64,000 bases of DNA from positions 30,838,900 through 30,902,899 of the forward strand of contig CM017572.1 of the NCBI GenBank assembly GCA_007844125.1, written 5' to 3'. Positions within the stretch are counted from its first letter, which is position 1. Each line of letters begins with the position of its first letter. Position numbers and translations under genes: made by a program. The stretch comes from Sinonovacula constricta (taxonomy: Eukaryota; Mollusca; Bivalvia; Cardiida; Solecurtidae). Positions 34,775 through 45,335 of the stretch are shown piece by piece. The notes beneath the pieces were generated by a model. That model was not told the origin of the DNA. It did no database searches and worked only from the letters and a program-made list of their open reading frames with translations.

Positions 34775-36049
34775 GAGCTGAGGAGTTTGAAGTCAGCGAC
34801 TCCAACCGCTCGGCCACGGGCGCCCCAGTTTTATATGAGCAGTGACATAATTATAGTGACAGATATAAGACATCATCTTCATACTCTACTCATTAGAACT
34901 AGAGACATTGACATTATCAGTGTATTTCAAATATTTCATATCACCGACAAAATAATATCTGCATATAAAATAAGTCCTTATAATTAGTCTTTTTAATCTG
35001 TCAAGCATATCATAGTTTACCTTTAACTTCTGTATCTTTTATGTTTCACATTTTTAATTTTGCCGATACGATAGGTCACTCCCGCTATCGTCCACATAAA
35101 AATGAATTCAATAAACGACTTAGACACCGCTCCCAAAAACAAATGAACAAACGAGTTCGTCTTGATATGGCTAAAATAGATAAGTTAAAACTGAGAACTC
35201 AATATTCTATTATACTTCTTCTAAAGACAGAACATGTTTTTGGTCAATCTTGGGAACCAGTCTTGATTTAGGTCTTGCTACATGATGTGGCAAGGGGTGG
35301 GGGTGGGGGATGGGAGGAGGTGGGGGGTCCAAAAGATGCATATCGGATAAAACTTCAAATGTGATATTTCATGGTTTATTTGAAGGATTCATAAAATTAT
35401 GAAAAACAAATATGACAAGCGATTGCTTCTTTGTAGGACTAAATCAATATGTTCTAATAATGGCTTCTGTACTTTTGTATTGATAAACCATTCATGACAT
35501 AGGACTTAATAACCACAAATCTATATGGTGGCTGGTATACTTGTTTGTATTTATAATATTTATAATTACAAGTCAAAAATTTCATTTCATAAATTTTAAA
35601 ACGGTTCAGTGATTTTCATAATTAAGTTTAGAGCTTGATCCCATTTGAATTGGTTAATTGTATTTGGTGTAATTGTTTCTCTTCTTTTTATTTTCATGAA
35701 CTGTCTTATATTGGTTATTTATATTTGTTAGTGTAGATTGTAACACTACAACCTATGGGGCCTAACATGATTAAACTTGTCTCAGGTAAATGACTTTTTG
35801 CACGATCCTTTCTTGTAACAAAAATGTATATGGTCTGGGCTACCCGTCGTTACGAGGACTAACTAATTGTTTTAAAGTCTGGTCCAATCATAGATACAAA
35901 CATAGAATCGTGATGCATAGTAAACGGGCATTTGTCAGATTGGTTCTACCCTGGGCGCGGTTGTCGTCAAGGGGACCCCATATCCCCTTATATATTCTTC
36001 ATCTTTATCGTAAAAAGAATTCTCAATGAGCATTTTCATTAATGGGCGC
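34775..36049. other. Intergenic upstream of gene copy 2
   Basis: No exon of the DUF5054-like gene is found here. It holds a G-rich stretch (35,290-35,330) and at 35,800-35,905 a segment ('ACAAAAATGTATATGGTCTG', 'GGCTACCCGTCG') matching the 3' flank of copy 1 at 10,985-11,085. Confidence 0.5.
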
Positions 36050-36245
36050 CTCTGGCTTAGTGGTAGAGTCACCGTTTCGTAACACGTCTCACAGCTAAGC
36101 CTCTCATCGTGTGAATTCGAGTCCCGTGCGGGTTGAAGGACTTAATGTAGGAGGTCTTCAAGCTGACCTGCCGTGTGCCAGTGGTTCTATCCAGTCATTT
36201 ATTTGGGGATTTCCTACACCAACAATATCTGGACTACTATTTTTA
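36050..36245 (+). repeat. SINE family C
   Basis: Head 'CTCTGGCTTAGTGGTAGAGTCACC', B box 'GAATTCGAGTCCC', body 'GGACTTAATGTAGGAGGTCTTC' and 'GCTGACCTG..GTGCCAGTGGTTC'. No counterpart in copy 1 territory within the window. Confidence 0.75.
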
Positions 36246-36599
36246 TAATAGCCAGAGAGCGTAATGCATAACGCTGTCGGTCATTCAGTTTATGTTTGTT
36301 CTTACATTGAGAAGCACGTGTGAAGTCTTACTCTAACCGTGGTGCTCCTTTCACCTTTGTTTATTGAGTGACATTCTATGCACATGTTGCAATGCATCCT
36401 ACATTTAACTTTATCTAGATCATTATCACAATCATGAACACTTTTTGAGCTATTACTGGTTAAGAAGCTTTGTTAACGTTTCTGTTGGGCACTAGCAGCA
36501 TCTGTTCCTCACCTTTTTTATATTTCTGTTTGGATTTATTTTAATTTGTCATCACTTATTGTCCCAAGATCCGTTCACAATCGTTATTGATGAGTGTGC

Positions 36600-36770
36600 T
36601 GTCATTGCTTCACGAAGCCCGCGATGTCCTTGTTCATCGATGCTTGTGATTTCCTTGTTCCTTGATGCCTTTGCTGTCCTTGTTCCTTGATGCCTGTAAT
36701 GTCATTGTTCCTTGATGCTTGTGATGCCCATGTTCCTGGATGCCTGTATGTCATTGTACTATTTTGTGGT
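36600..36770 (+). repeat. ~24-bp tandem array abutting exon 1 of copy 2
   Basis: Six to seven units of about 24 bp, like GTTCCTTGATGCCTGTGATGTCCTT. The last unit ends some 20 bp before the acceptor GTGGTGACAG at 36,766-36,775. The array itself supplies part of the pyrimidine-rich upstream context. Confidence 0.85.
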
Positions 36771-36775
36771 GACAG

Positions 36776-36936
36776 TAAAATGTTCGTGAATGTTACCGGA
36801 CTTTGTGACGTTGATGATCCTAGGATCAACCAATTTGTGTTCTACCTGATAAAGCTAGGCGAACACACCTGGGGTCTGCCCAGTGCTGGAGACACCGTCA
36901 ACTGGACAAACACAGACTTCTACAGGGCCAAGACAG
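36776..36936 (+). CDS. Copy 2 exon 1 (HTWGL exon)
   Basis: Acceptor GTGACAG|T (phase 2 entry), donor AAGACAG|GTATAT (phase 1). It reads KMFVNVTGLCDVDDPRINQF, then LIKLGEHTWGLPSAGDTVNW and FYRAKT. The 'l.GEHTWGL' motif is a hallmark that I associate with DUF5054 proteins, placing this exon in the middle of the family's GH38-like region. Because its entry is phase 2, an upstream exon must exist or have existed. Confidence 0.8.
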
Positions 36937-37457
36937 GTATATACTTAATATGTTTTACACACTGGTCTAGAGTTGTTACAAGCCTGATAATTGTTATAGG
37001 CCTAATAAATTGGTTAATACTTTGTTACTGGTCAGCATACATGAATGAAATTATTACAAGAGGTCTTATTGGTTACTTATTTGTGTATATAAATGTTATA
37101 AGCTTGATTATTGTTTAGAAATACAAAAATTATATATTTTATAAAATAATTGTAAGAAGAATTATGCTTGGTAATCATTTTTTTTTAAATTTGTAGCATG
37201 CAATGCACGTCTGATAAGCATGTTTGCAACATTAAAATTTGTTGTTGTTTTTTATAAAATGCTTCGTACTTTTTGCTAAAACAAATTTTATTACAAGTAA
37301 TGATTCTCGTGACATACTTGTTTACAAAAATGATTTAATGATTTTAAGAACCTTTACCAACACGATTTGTAATAATAATTTATAATAATTTATAAATAAC
37401 TATATAATACAAAAAGGATATCTGATTTATAAATATAATTTTATTTTATCCTCACAG

Positions 37458-37604
37458 CAAAAAATTACATAAACTGTGCCCAGTCTTGGGTTGAACAGAG
37501 GCAGTTTCTAGATATAGTCCTACAATGTATCAAAGGTCATCCACTACATGACCTTGTAATGAGTCAGCTGGAGTTACTAGCCCCTGAAATTCCAGACTTG
37601 AGTG
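37458..37604 (+). CDS. Copy 2 exon 2
   Basis: A 147-nt exon. Acceptor CCTCACAG|CA, donor AGTG|GTAAGT, phase 1 at both ends. It reads (A)KNYINCAQSWVEQRQFLDIV, then LQCIKGHPLHDLV and LELLAPEIPDLS. 'SW.EQR.fld.a' is a helix typical of the family. The last ~67 bp of this exon are repeated in the next intron at 37,679-37,745 without a working donor. Confidence 0.85.
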
Positions 37605-37678
37605 GTAAGTAAAACAAGAACAATTGTAAATGCTCAATAATAGCATACAGCTTCACAATTCCATATGCAGGAAAAAGT

Positions 37679-37745
37679 AATCCACTACATGACCTTGTAA
37701 TGAGTCAGCTGGAGTTACTAGCCCCTGAAATTCGAGACTTGAGTG
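37679..37745 (+). pseudogene. Duplicated exon 2 end with dead donor
   Basis: Near-identical repeat of the exon 2 end (CCACTACATGACCTTGTAAT ... GACTTGAGTG), differing by CCAGAC to CGAGAC. The donor GTAAGT has become GAAAAT. The unit (~143 bp, including the following intron part 'AACAAGAACAATT..ATAACATACAGCT') is a tandem duplication across the exon/intron border. Confidence 0.9.
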
Positions 37746-38219
37746 GAAAATAAAACAAGAACAATTATATTGCTAAAGGATAACATACAGCTACACAATT
37801 CCATTATTCCATATTAAGGAAAAAAGCATTTACAATTTCTGTAAATTTTCATATCCATCCAAGATAAATAGTCTATGCATACATCGAACCCTTTTATTGG
37901 TGGAAACACCATTAAGGTAGTGTTAATTTTCTGTTAATGAAATGCATGGTGTTTCTAGGCAGTAAATGGTTACAATAGTACTCTATCATTAAAAACAATC
38001 ATAATCACTTGTCCTGTTATTCTTGACTGTTAAATTTTACATTTGTTACTATTTGTGTGTAAGCATAGACTTCACAAATCTTTTTATAAGATCCGCTTTT
38101 GACGAAAAAACAGTGAAGCAATTTTCATGGTCTCCAAGTTGGGGGTCAGCATCAGTTTTTGTAGCGTCGTCTTAACCGATTGAGCTAACCAGACAATTAA
38201 CCATAATCGTGCGAATTTC

Positions 38220-38373
<154 letters not shown>

Positions 38374-38524
38374 CTTTATTTATCAAAATGTACATATTTA
38401 CAATTCATAAACTTACAAATCATGCCTCATGCTTTCTGATTTTCTCAGCCGCGCATGATAACATTAATCTATAGCAACACTTACCTGGAACTCTCTATTT
38501 GTACAACTAAAAAAAGCAAATACA

Positions 38525-38745
38525 GTGGGTCAACTGTGACATAGTGGTAGACTTGTTACTTTTCTGATTGCTTAGCCTCTCACCGCATAGGTTCAAGTCC
38601 TATTCAGATTCTTCTAGTTAACCTTCAGTGTCCCGATGGTACTACCCAGACATTTGGGCGTCTTCCTCAATGCAAATAGCTAGACATCACTTTAAAGACC
38701 ATAATTGTTGCTGCGATGCATTTCAAAACAAAATAAAACAGCATA
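38525..38745 (+). repeat. SINE family C, diverged
   Basis: Head 'CTGTGACATAGTGGTAGACTTG', B box 'GGTTCAAGTCC', then 'CATTTGGGCGTCTTCC..GACATCACTTTAAAG' and 'TGCTGCGATGCATTTCAAAAC'. Ends about 100 bp before exon A. Confidence 0.65.
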
Positions 38746-38841
38746 ACATAGCGATTTACTTAAAATTACATTACACAAAACCAAGAATAAATGACAGCCC
38801 TACTTGTTCTCTATTCATTGAAAGAAAATGTCTCTTTCCAG

Positions 38842-38948
38842 ACTATGAGGAGGTGAACCAGAGCGCCACCTACACAAACAATGATGATACAGAGATTGCC
38901 TTTAGTCCAGATGGGGCTATACGACATGTATATGACCCATACAATAAA
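38842..38948 (+). CDS. Copy 2 exon A
   Basis: A 107-nt exon. Acceptor CTTTCCAG|AC (phase 1), donor AATAAA|GTAGGT (phase 0). It reads (D)YEEVNQSATYTNNDDTEI, then AFSPDGAIRHVYDPYNK. The 'i.F.pdGaI..vyD..n' strand is the typical start of the beta-rich C-terminal part in GH38-related proteins. It is the shared upstream partner of the alternative exons B1 and B2. An alternative donor 7 bp on (GTAG|GTACC) would break the phase with both. Confidence 0.85.
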
Positions 38949-39104
38949 GTAGGTACCAGAACAATTTATAAGCCAGATATTTAATTTGCAGTTTTTAATG
39001 TTGCCCCATTTTAAAGGACAACTACGGCTTTTAATGGGTTTCGGCATTAAACCCTTGAAATTTATTGAGATTTGTTCTAGGAATAAAAGTTTAAGTAGGA
39101 TAGA

Positions 39105-39232
39105 CTTTGCAGCTTATGACCTTTAACCTTTGCAGCATATGACCGTTAACATTTGCAAGCATATAATCTTTAACCTTTGCATCATATGACATTTAACCTT
39201 TGCAAGCATATGAACTTTAACCTTTGCATCGA
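39105..39232 (+). repeat. 22-bp tandem repeat, copy 2
   Basis: Same unit as 1,141-1,290 (GCATATGACCTTTAACCTTTG), about five copies. Leftmost recognisable point of shared sequence between the duplicated segments. Confidence 0.8.
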
Positions 39233-39262
39233 TGACTATAAGTTAAGAAAATTACACTTTAG

Positions 39263-39481
39263 GGTCCTAAATATCGCCTGCCAGATGAAATAGATGTTGA
39301 CCTTAGTTGCAAAGAAATAGCTGATGCATTTAATCTGCTTGCTAATCGCTGGTGTAAGAGAGAAAACACGGATACAAAAGGACTCAATACTTGGAAGAAA
39401 GCCATTTTTAAGATAATAAAAAATCCGGTTAAATTCTACCGCTCCCATCCTTCTAGTTTACCTAAGAATGAGAATATATGA
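39263..39481 (+). pseudogene. Retroelement protein fragment (N-terminal to RT)
   Basis: A 72-codon open stretch reading GPKYRLPDEIDVDLSCKEIA, then NRWCKRENTDTKGLNTWKKA. The 'GP.y.lP..id...ck..i..al...c..WCk' pattern resembles the region N-terminal to the reverse-transcriptase domain of the same retroelement debris type as 89-283. It is followed at once by R1 in the opposite orientation (39,460-40,005). Not present in copy 1. Confidence 0.45.
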
Positions 39482-40005
39482 CAAGTCCTATGAGCAGTGC
39501 AACATATACCAAACTCTGAAAAGGAACAGGACAAAGGTATTTCACATGCAAGCCAAGTGCAAAGTAAGTACAATTTTGTGATGAGTCGTTTAACTTAAAG
39601 AGTAAACTCGACAGTTACCGCCTTGGGACGGTCAGTCGGCAATATGGGCCGACTTAAAGAGCTTTTACAGAGCTCTTATCTCGCACTTCCTGATGCAAGC
39701 ATTGAAAAGAAAACAGATCTATTTGAATACATAATGTCCAAGCGCTGATGTTTTCTTTAATAAGTTATGACGAAAGTAGTGACGTCATTGAAAAATAATG
39801 TTCACAGTGTTTAGAAAAGAAAGGGGTATTATTTCGATTATAAAAACTAAACAAAATGGTCAATTATAAGTAAAAATAACTTTTTAAATCAAGAAAAAAA
39901 CAACATTTAATGAGAATAATAAATGGTTATAGCATCCTGTTCATGTGATGATGGAATTGAGGAACCAAAGTCCAATGTCCGTTAAAAGAAATAAATATAA
40001 ATAAA
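39460..40005 (-). repeat. R1 repeat, long form, minus strand
   Basis: Reverse complement of 12,180-12,740 (contains GGACGGTCAGTCGGCAATAT, CGAAAGTAGTGACGTCATTG and GAGGAACCAAAGTCCAATGTC). No equivalent at the matching place of copy 1 (1,290-1,655). Confidence 0.8.
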
Positions 40006-40539
40006 CTGAAGCAGATATATATTTGTGTAATTATGTATGATAAAATATAATAGAATAAAGTCACTTTAGTGTTACAAGTGAAAACGGGCAGCACCTTACT
40101 GCGTGAGTTCGTTTTATGGGAGAGGCAAAACCTTTTCTGTGATCAGGTATGTCAGCTGGCCTCTGTTGTACCATTGGTGCTAGGTCTTCCTCCCCACTAA
40201 CTAGACATTGCTGTAGTAACTGTCATTGTGTGTTATGCATATAACAATTGTTCACAACCAGTCTGATTTCTAATAACTTATGTCAGTTAACTCATCGTAT
40301 CTCAACAGATATGTGAGTAAAGTAAATAATTGTTCTATATATAGCCCATGTGCATACACTGAGAAAGAATTACTTTCAACAAGAGATCAATATTAATATG
40401 TTATAAGGTGGAGAGTGAATAAACACAGCAACATGAATCTTCTGTGGTATTCATACTTAAATCCAGACTGGGTTTCTTCTAGTTCATTGTGCCAGTTTAG
40501 TCAAGTGTGTCTTTCTGATTTTCTGGACAGCTTTTTATC

Positions 40540-41258
40540 ATTACTTGGTGGAAGTTGATGGATTTAGTAGAGGCTGACCTTCATACTTTTTTTAAACAAG
40601 GCATCATGTAGCAGACTGTTGGGCTTGTTGGTAAATTTATTAAAATAAGACGTCATATTTTCAGCAAATCTAATCATCGTGTAGCCGACTGCTAGGACAG
40701 ATAGTGAATTTAGTAGAATTGATCTTCAAGCCTTTCAGCAAAACTGGGCATCAAGTAGCATACAGTTGGGCCAGTTGGTGGATTTAGTAGAATATGACCT
40801 TCTTACTTTCAGCAAATCTGGGCATCACATAGCAGACTCTAAGATCAGTTGGTGGATTTAGTAGAATATGACCTTCTTACTTTCAGCAAATCTGGGCATC
40901 AAATAGCAGACTCTAAGACCAGTTGGTTGATTTAGTAGAATATGACCTTCTGACTTTCAGCAAATCTGGGCATCACATAGCAGACTCTAAGACCAGTTGG
41001 TTGATTTATCAGAATATGACCTTCTTACTTTCAGCAAATCTGGGCATCAAATAGCAGATTGTAAGACCAGTTGGGGGATTTAGTAGAATATGACCTTCTT
41101 ACTTTCAGCAAATCTGGGCATCATGTAGCAGACTTTATTTCCAGGAGTTGAAATTAGTAGAATATGACCTCTATACCTTTCAGCAAAACATGGCGTTTTA
41201 GAGCAGACTCTTGGGCCGGTTAGTGAATTTAGTAGAATATGACCTTCATACCTTTTAG
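40540..41258 (+). repeat. ~75-bp acceptor-bearing tandem array, copy 2
   Basis: About nine units, each with CTTTCAG followed by 'CAAATCTGGGCATCA' and 'AGCAGACT', then 'TTTAGTAGAATATGACCTTC'. Compared with copy 1 (about seven units) it is longer and internally more uniform, so it has been reshaped by unit gain after duplication. Confidence 0.85.
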
Positions 41259-41445
41259 CAAAACTGGGCATCCCATAGCAGACTATTGGGCCAGTTTGTG
41301 TATGCCTCATACAATGAGACTGACTTCAACTACACTGAAACACTGTGGGGAGGAATGCTTTTCTCCAAGCCCAACTTAACGCGTACTGCTAACCCAAAGT
41401 CTCAGTTCTGGCCAACAATATTAACTAATCTTTACAAGCATTCAG
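41259..41445 (+). CDS. Copy 2 exon B1
   Basis: 187 nt, acceptor CCTTTTAG|CAA and donor CATTCAG|GTATCC intact. It reads QNWASHSRLLGQFVYASYNE to LYKHS, with Tyr to His and Gln-Leu-Ala to Ile-Leu-Thr changes relative to copy 1. As B2's donor is lost here, B1 is the only usable version in copy 2. Confidence 0.85.
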
Positions 41446-41829
41446 GTATCCACCTCGTCTTTTAATAGAGTTTTGTGTTGTAACGACGTAGGCTGTGTTG
41501 ATAACCTGGCATTGATGGCAATATTATTTGTGACGTTATCTGAAATGAAGGGTCACAGCAAACACCTATTCACATGGCGTGATGACCCTTTCCGAGCTTA
41601 TATTCAATAAGAGTCTTGATATTTTTGTCTCATTTAATTTTGTGAGAAATTGATACCAAACTTGGTCTTTTCTGCACCGTGCCTTACTCTTGTCCCTTAC
41701 CTCTTGTAAACATGTTCCCACAGTGGTATCTGCATCTATAGAACTGAAATAATACCACAAGTTCACTCCCTATATTCATAAATACTGTCCATGTTCAACA
41801 AGTAAAACCTATAAAATCCTAATGAACAG

Positions 41830-42440
41830 TTAGAATCCCCTCCCACTCCCAAAAAGGAATCCCCTCCTACGCCCTACACAGTCCCAAAAAATAATACCCT
41901 CCCACCCTCATCCTCATACTCCCCCTAAAATATCCCCACCTATGTTCCCCCAAAAATAATCCCTTCCACGTCCCCCACCCCCACACTCCCCAAAAAGAAT
42001 CTCCTTCCACGTCCCCCACCCCCACACTCCCCAAAAAGAATCTCCTTCCATGTCCCCCACCCCCACACTCCCCAAAAAGAATCTCCTTCCACGTCCCCCA
42101 CCCCCACACTCCCCAAAAGAATCTCCTTCCACGTCCCCTACCCCCACACTCTCCAAAAAGAATCTCCTTCCACGTCCCCGACCCCCACACTCCCCAAAAA
42201 GAATCCCCTTCCACATCCTTCACCCCCACACTCTCCAAAAAGAACCCCCTTCCACGTCCTTCACCCCCACACTCTCCAAAAAGAATCCCCTTCCACGTCC
42301 TTCACCCCCACACTCTCCAAAAAGAATCCCATTCCACGTCCTTCACCCCCACCACACACACACACAAAGACTCTCCTTCCGCGTCCCCCACACCCACATC
42401 CCCCAAAAAGAATCCTCTCCCACACGCACCCCGCTCCCCC
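41830..42440 (+). repeat. C-rich ~42-bp minisatellite, copy 2
   Basis: About fourteen units such as CCCACACTCCCCAAAAAGAA followed by TCTCCTTCCACGTCCC. Expanded from about four units in copy 1. Proline-rich (plus) and glycine/tryptophan-rich (minus) frames are artefacts of the repeat. Confidence 0.95.
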
Positions 42441-42614
42441 TAAGTTGTTTTAATGGCATTGTAAACTGTGGATTATGGTCTTGCTGGCCAATGGTAGTGC
42501 AGCAATGTGTCCTTTTCTTCTACAATGCATACGAGTGAATGGGTTACTGAAGCTGTATTCTAGCAAGTTGTGGATTGGGCCTAAATTTTAAAGTGCTCCT
42601 TTTTCTACTTTTAG

Positions 42615-42804
42615 GTAAACTGGGCAAAGTCTGAGAATTTTGGTCGATTTTTGTACCGCACATATGATGAGGGGGATTTTAACGCCACCAATAAGCAGTA
42701 TCACTATAGCTGGTGGATTTTCACCAAACCCAACCTCACGCTACATAGCAAAGCACGGTCTTTTGTTTGGGGCACCACGCTCGGAAAGTTGTATAAGGCA
42801 AAAG
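42615..42804 (+). CDS. Copy 2 exon B2, donor destroyed
   Basis: Acceptor CTACTTTTAG|GTA intact. The coding part matches copy 1 with Asn to Lys and Val to Phe changes near the end. The donor AAAAG|GTATAT of copy 1 reads AAAAG|ATATAT here: G to A at the invariant first intron base. Read-through gives ..KAKDI and a TAG stop. AT-AC (U12) splicing is unlikely because the next bases are not ATCCTT. Confidence 0.85.
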
Positions 42805-42857
42805 ATATATAGACACATGTCACTATCCTTATGTTATTCATGTTGTACCTTAAATTA

Positions 42858-43048
42858 AGATGAGAGGGCCAAGCGGTCAGAGTCGCTGACTTGTATCTCT
42901 TTAGCAGCGTGGGTTCGAATCCCAGTCGGGGCGAGAACCTTCATGGGGTGGGGTGGGGGGTGTCCAACTAACCTATGGTGGGCCGGTGATTCTACCTAGA
43001 TATGTCTGGCTCCACTAATAATTAGCTGGACGTCGCCAAATAAAAATG
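42858..43048 (+). repeat. SINE family B, copy 2
   Basis: Counterpart of 5,020-5,215: 'GGGTTCGAATCCCAGTCGGG', 'CCGGTGATTCTACCTAGATA' and 'ACGTCGCCAAATAAAA'. Confidence 0.75.
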
Positions 43049-44069
43049 TAACTTGTTTATTTAGATAATATGTTTGTGGTGTCTGGGTCCAAAACTATCA
43101 TACAAATACATTCTGGCCTATTGATAGTGCTTATTACGGAAGTCCCAATTTCTCATGTCTTTTGGCCAGCACTTACTGGAAAAATTAAATGATTACCATC
43201 ACTCCAGTGGCAAAACATGTGTAAATATGCCATGTAACGTATGTGCTGTCATTAAAGAAGAGATAAATATCAAATAGATTTGTTTGAAGATAACAATGCC
43301 AGGTTATCAATTATTTTATTAATTAGCATACTTGTAATTTGTAAAAACAACAACACTTTGTTGCAAGTTTGTACACAAATTAACTTTGTGGCATGTTTTA
43401 TGCGTCATAAAATTATTATATTTTGTACAAATTTCAACTTAAATGTGATGTATACGGGAAAGGTCTTCTAGATGGTTTGCGAACATTGTTTTGTTTTCTG
43501 CCATTTTCCAGCTGTATGTCTTTGCTGTATAATGATTTATCTTTGCCTGTATCTGACTCTTGTTCAGATAAATAGGGAAAAATAACGGCCATCACTTTTT
43601 TGCTTAGTTTCAAATCTGGTTGCATAAACTCAATGACTTGGTTGTATTTATTTCTTTTTTAATAAAATACAAACTATAATTAAATTATATTTTATATTAC
43701 CATGTGTTCTTTGACTATTTTCTTTTTGTCAAAACTGTCAAACTTTAAAGTTTTGACATTTTTGACAAAAAAAGTACTAACGACTGAGTCATAATAAGCA
43801 ACACAAAACAAATATCTTTGCAGTTAATATGAAATAAAAATACCTTAATAATACAATTTATCCAAACAGATTTGAAAGTAAGCACACAAAAGTAATGGCC
43901 GTTATTTTTTCCAGTTATTTGAAAAAGAGCCATCTGTTAGCAATTCGTATAATATTAAAGTATAATAATGGGTTAATTATAACTAATTGTAACTAATAAA
44001 TGCAACATAGCAGCTCAATATTAATGGGGTGGGTCTTCCAGCTGACTTGATGGGCGCCTGTGGATCTTT

Positions 44070-44121
<52 letters not shown>

Positions 44122-44327
44122 ACAAACACACACACACAGACCGCATTTATATATATATCTGCGGTCTATCTGGACCAATTATAGCTTTAAATCAAAAGCA
44201 CCAAAATTATGCTGGTGCAATGATTTTACATAATCTCAAAATCTATACAAAATGCTTTTTAGTGATAAATCATGTTTGCCTTGAAAAAAAGACTATAATA
44301 AATTGTTGTTTTGGTGTGTTGTTTTAG
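43049..44327. other. Intron before exon C, copy 2
   Basis: AT-rich, matches 5,216-6,640 apart from small deletions. A (CA)n run at 44,072-44,140 is specific to copy 2. No coding signal. Confidence 0.6.
44072..44140 (+). repeat. (CA)n microsatellite, copy 2 only
   Basis: About thirty CA units with few interruptions. The copy 1 site (near 6,460) has no such run. Confidence 0.97.
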
Positions 44328-44441
44328 CTGAGGACATTACATTTGTTGCCAAGATATACATGACAGACCCAGTCTCGTTTGTAGAGTATGGGGCTTCACG
44401 AGAGGTCTGGATCAAGTACCAGTATCAGACTACAATGAAAT
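44328..44441 (+). CDS. Copy 2 exon C, donor destroyed
   Basis: 114 nt, acceptor GTTTTAG|CT intact. It reads (A)EDITFVAKIYMTDPVSFVEY, then GASREVWIKYQYQTTMK. The donor AAAC|GTAAGT of copy 1 is AAAT|ATAAGT: the CG dinucleotide became TA, consistent with decay of a methylated CpG on both strands. Even if joined to exon D, the codon would be T+GA = TGA instead of C+GA = Arg. Confidence 0.87.
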
Positions 44442-44696
44442 ATAAGTCAAGCCGCATCAGTTCAGTATCAACTAGCTACTTGTATACCTTTATTTAAACC
44501 TGTTAAATATATTTAGATTCCATTTTGGGATTCAACAATGTTACCAAATAAAGTTTTTGGTTCATGAGGCGTATAGCAACTTGTAATTTTCAAAGTTTTT
44601 AAGGTTCGCGGTTTATTAAGTACTTTTCAGATTTTTGGCAATTTTATTAAAAAGAAACAGACTAAATGAGAAACATGAGGAACTTATATTTTGCAG

Positions 44697-44951
44697 GATA
44701 CCTTGTCACCGTTCAATGGTTTGACAAGACAAGTACAATACTCCCAGAATCCCTTATGTACTACTTCTCCCCGCTACCTCCGGTTCCCAGCAGAGCTCGC
44801 CGGTCGCCATTTACACATTACATGAACATAGAGTCTGAGCAGAGAACCAGACAAAAAGATACACTGGGCCCATTTAGCTGGAAAGTGAAGAAGCTGGGAT
44901 ACAATATTGACCCGTCACAAGTGGTACAGAATGGGAGTCAGTATTTACATG
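44697..44951 (+). CDS. Copy 2 exon D
   Basis: 255 nt, acceptor TTTTGCAG|GA and donor CATG|GTAGGT intact and open throughout. Changes from copy 1 are few (for example FLVTLQWFEK to YLVTVQWFDK). The donor starts a long array of donor-like units. Confidence 0.87.
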
Positions 44952-45335
44952 GTAGGTTGTTGTGTTACATGGTTGGTTGTCATGTTACATGGCAGAGTTG
45001 TATTACATGGTAGAGTTGTTGTGTTACATGGTAGGGTTGTTGTGTTACATGGTAGAATATGTGTTACTTCGTTGGGTTGTTGTGTTACATGGTAGGATAT
45101 GTGTTACTTGGTTGGGTTGTTGTGTTACATGGCAGAGTTGTATTACATGGTAGAGTTGTTGTGTTACATGGTAGGGTTGTTGTGTTACATGGCAGAGTTC
45201 TATTACATGGTAGAGTTGTTGTGTTACAGGGTAGGGTTGTTGTGTTACATAGTAGGATATGTGTTACTTGGTTGGGTTGTTGTGTTACATGGCAGGTTAA
45301 TATGTTACATAGTAGGTTGTTGTGTTACAGGAGAG
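44940..45335 (+). repeat. ~21-bp tandem array carrying splice donors, copy 2
   Basis: About nineteen units like TTACATGGTAGAGTTGTTGTG. Many retain ATG|GTAG(A/G) sequences equivalent to the exon D donor. About 2.5 times longer than in copy 1. Confidence 0.9.

Noticed and set aside
41867..42538. 162-residue proline-rich and 123-residue glycine-rich open frames
   Set aside because: Both are read from a 42-bp tandem array inside the B1-B2 intron. The homologous array in copy 1 has a different unit number and phase, so no protein is conserved.
42805..42812. U12-type AT-AC intron to rescue the copy 2 exon B2 donor
   Set aside because: The sequence after the exon is ATATATAG, not ATATCCTT, and the intron's 3' end is TTTTAG, the same as in copy 1 with a GT donor.
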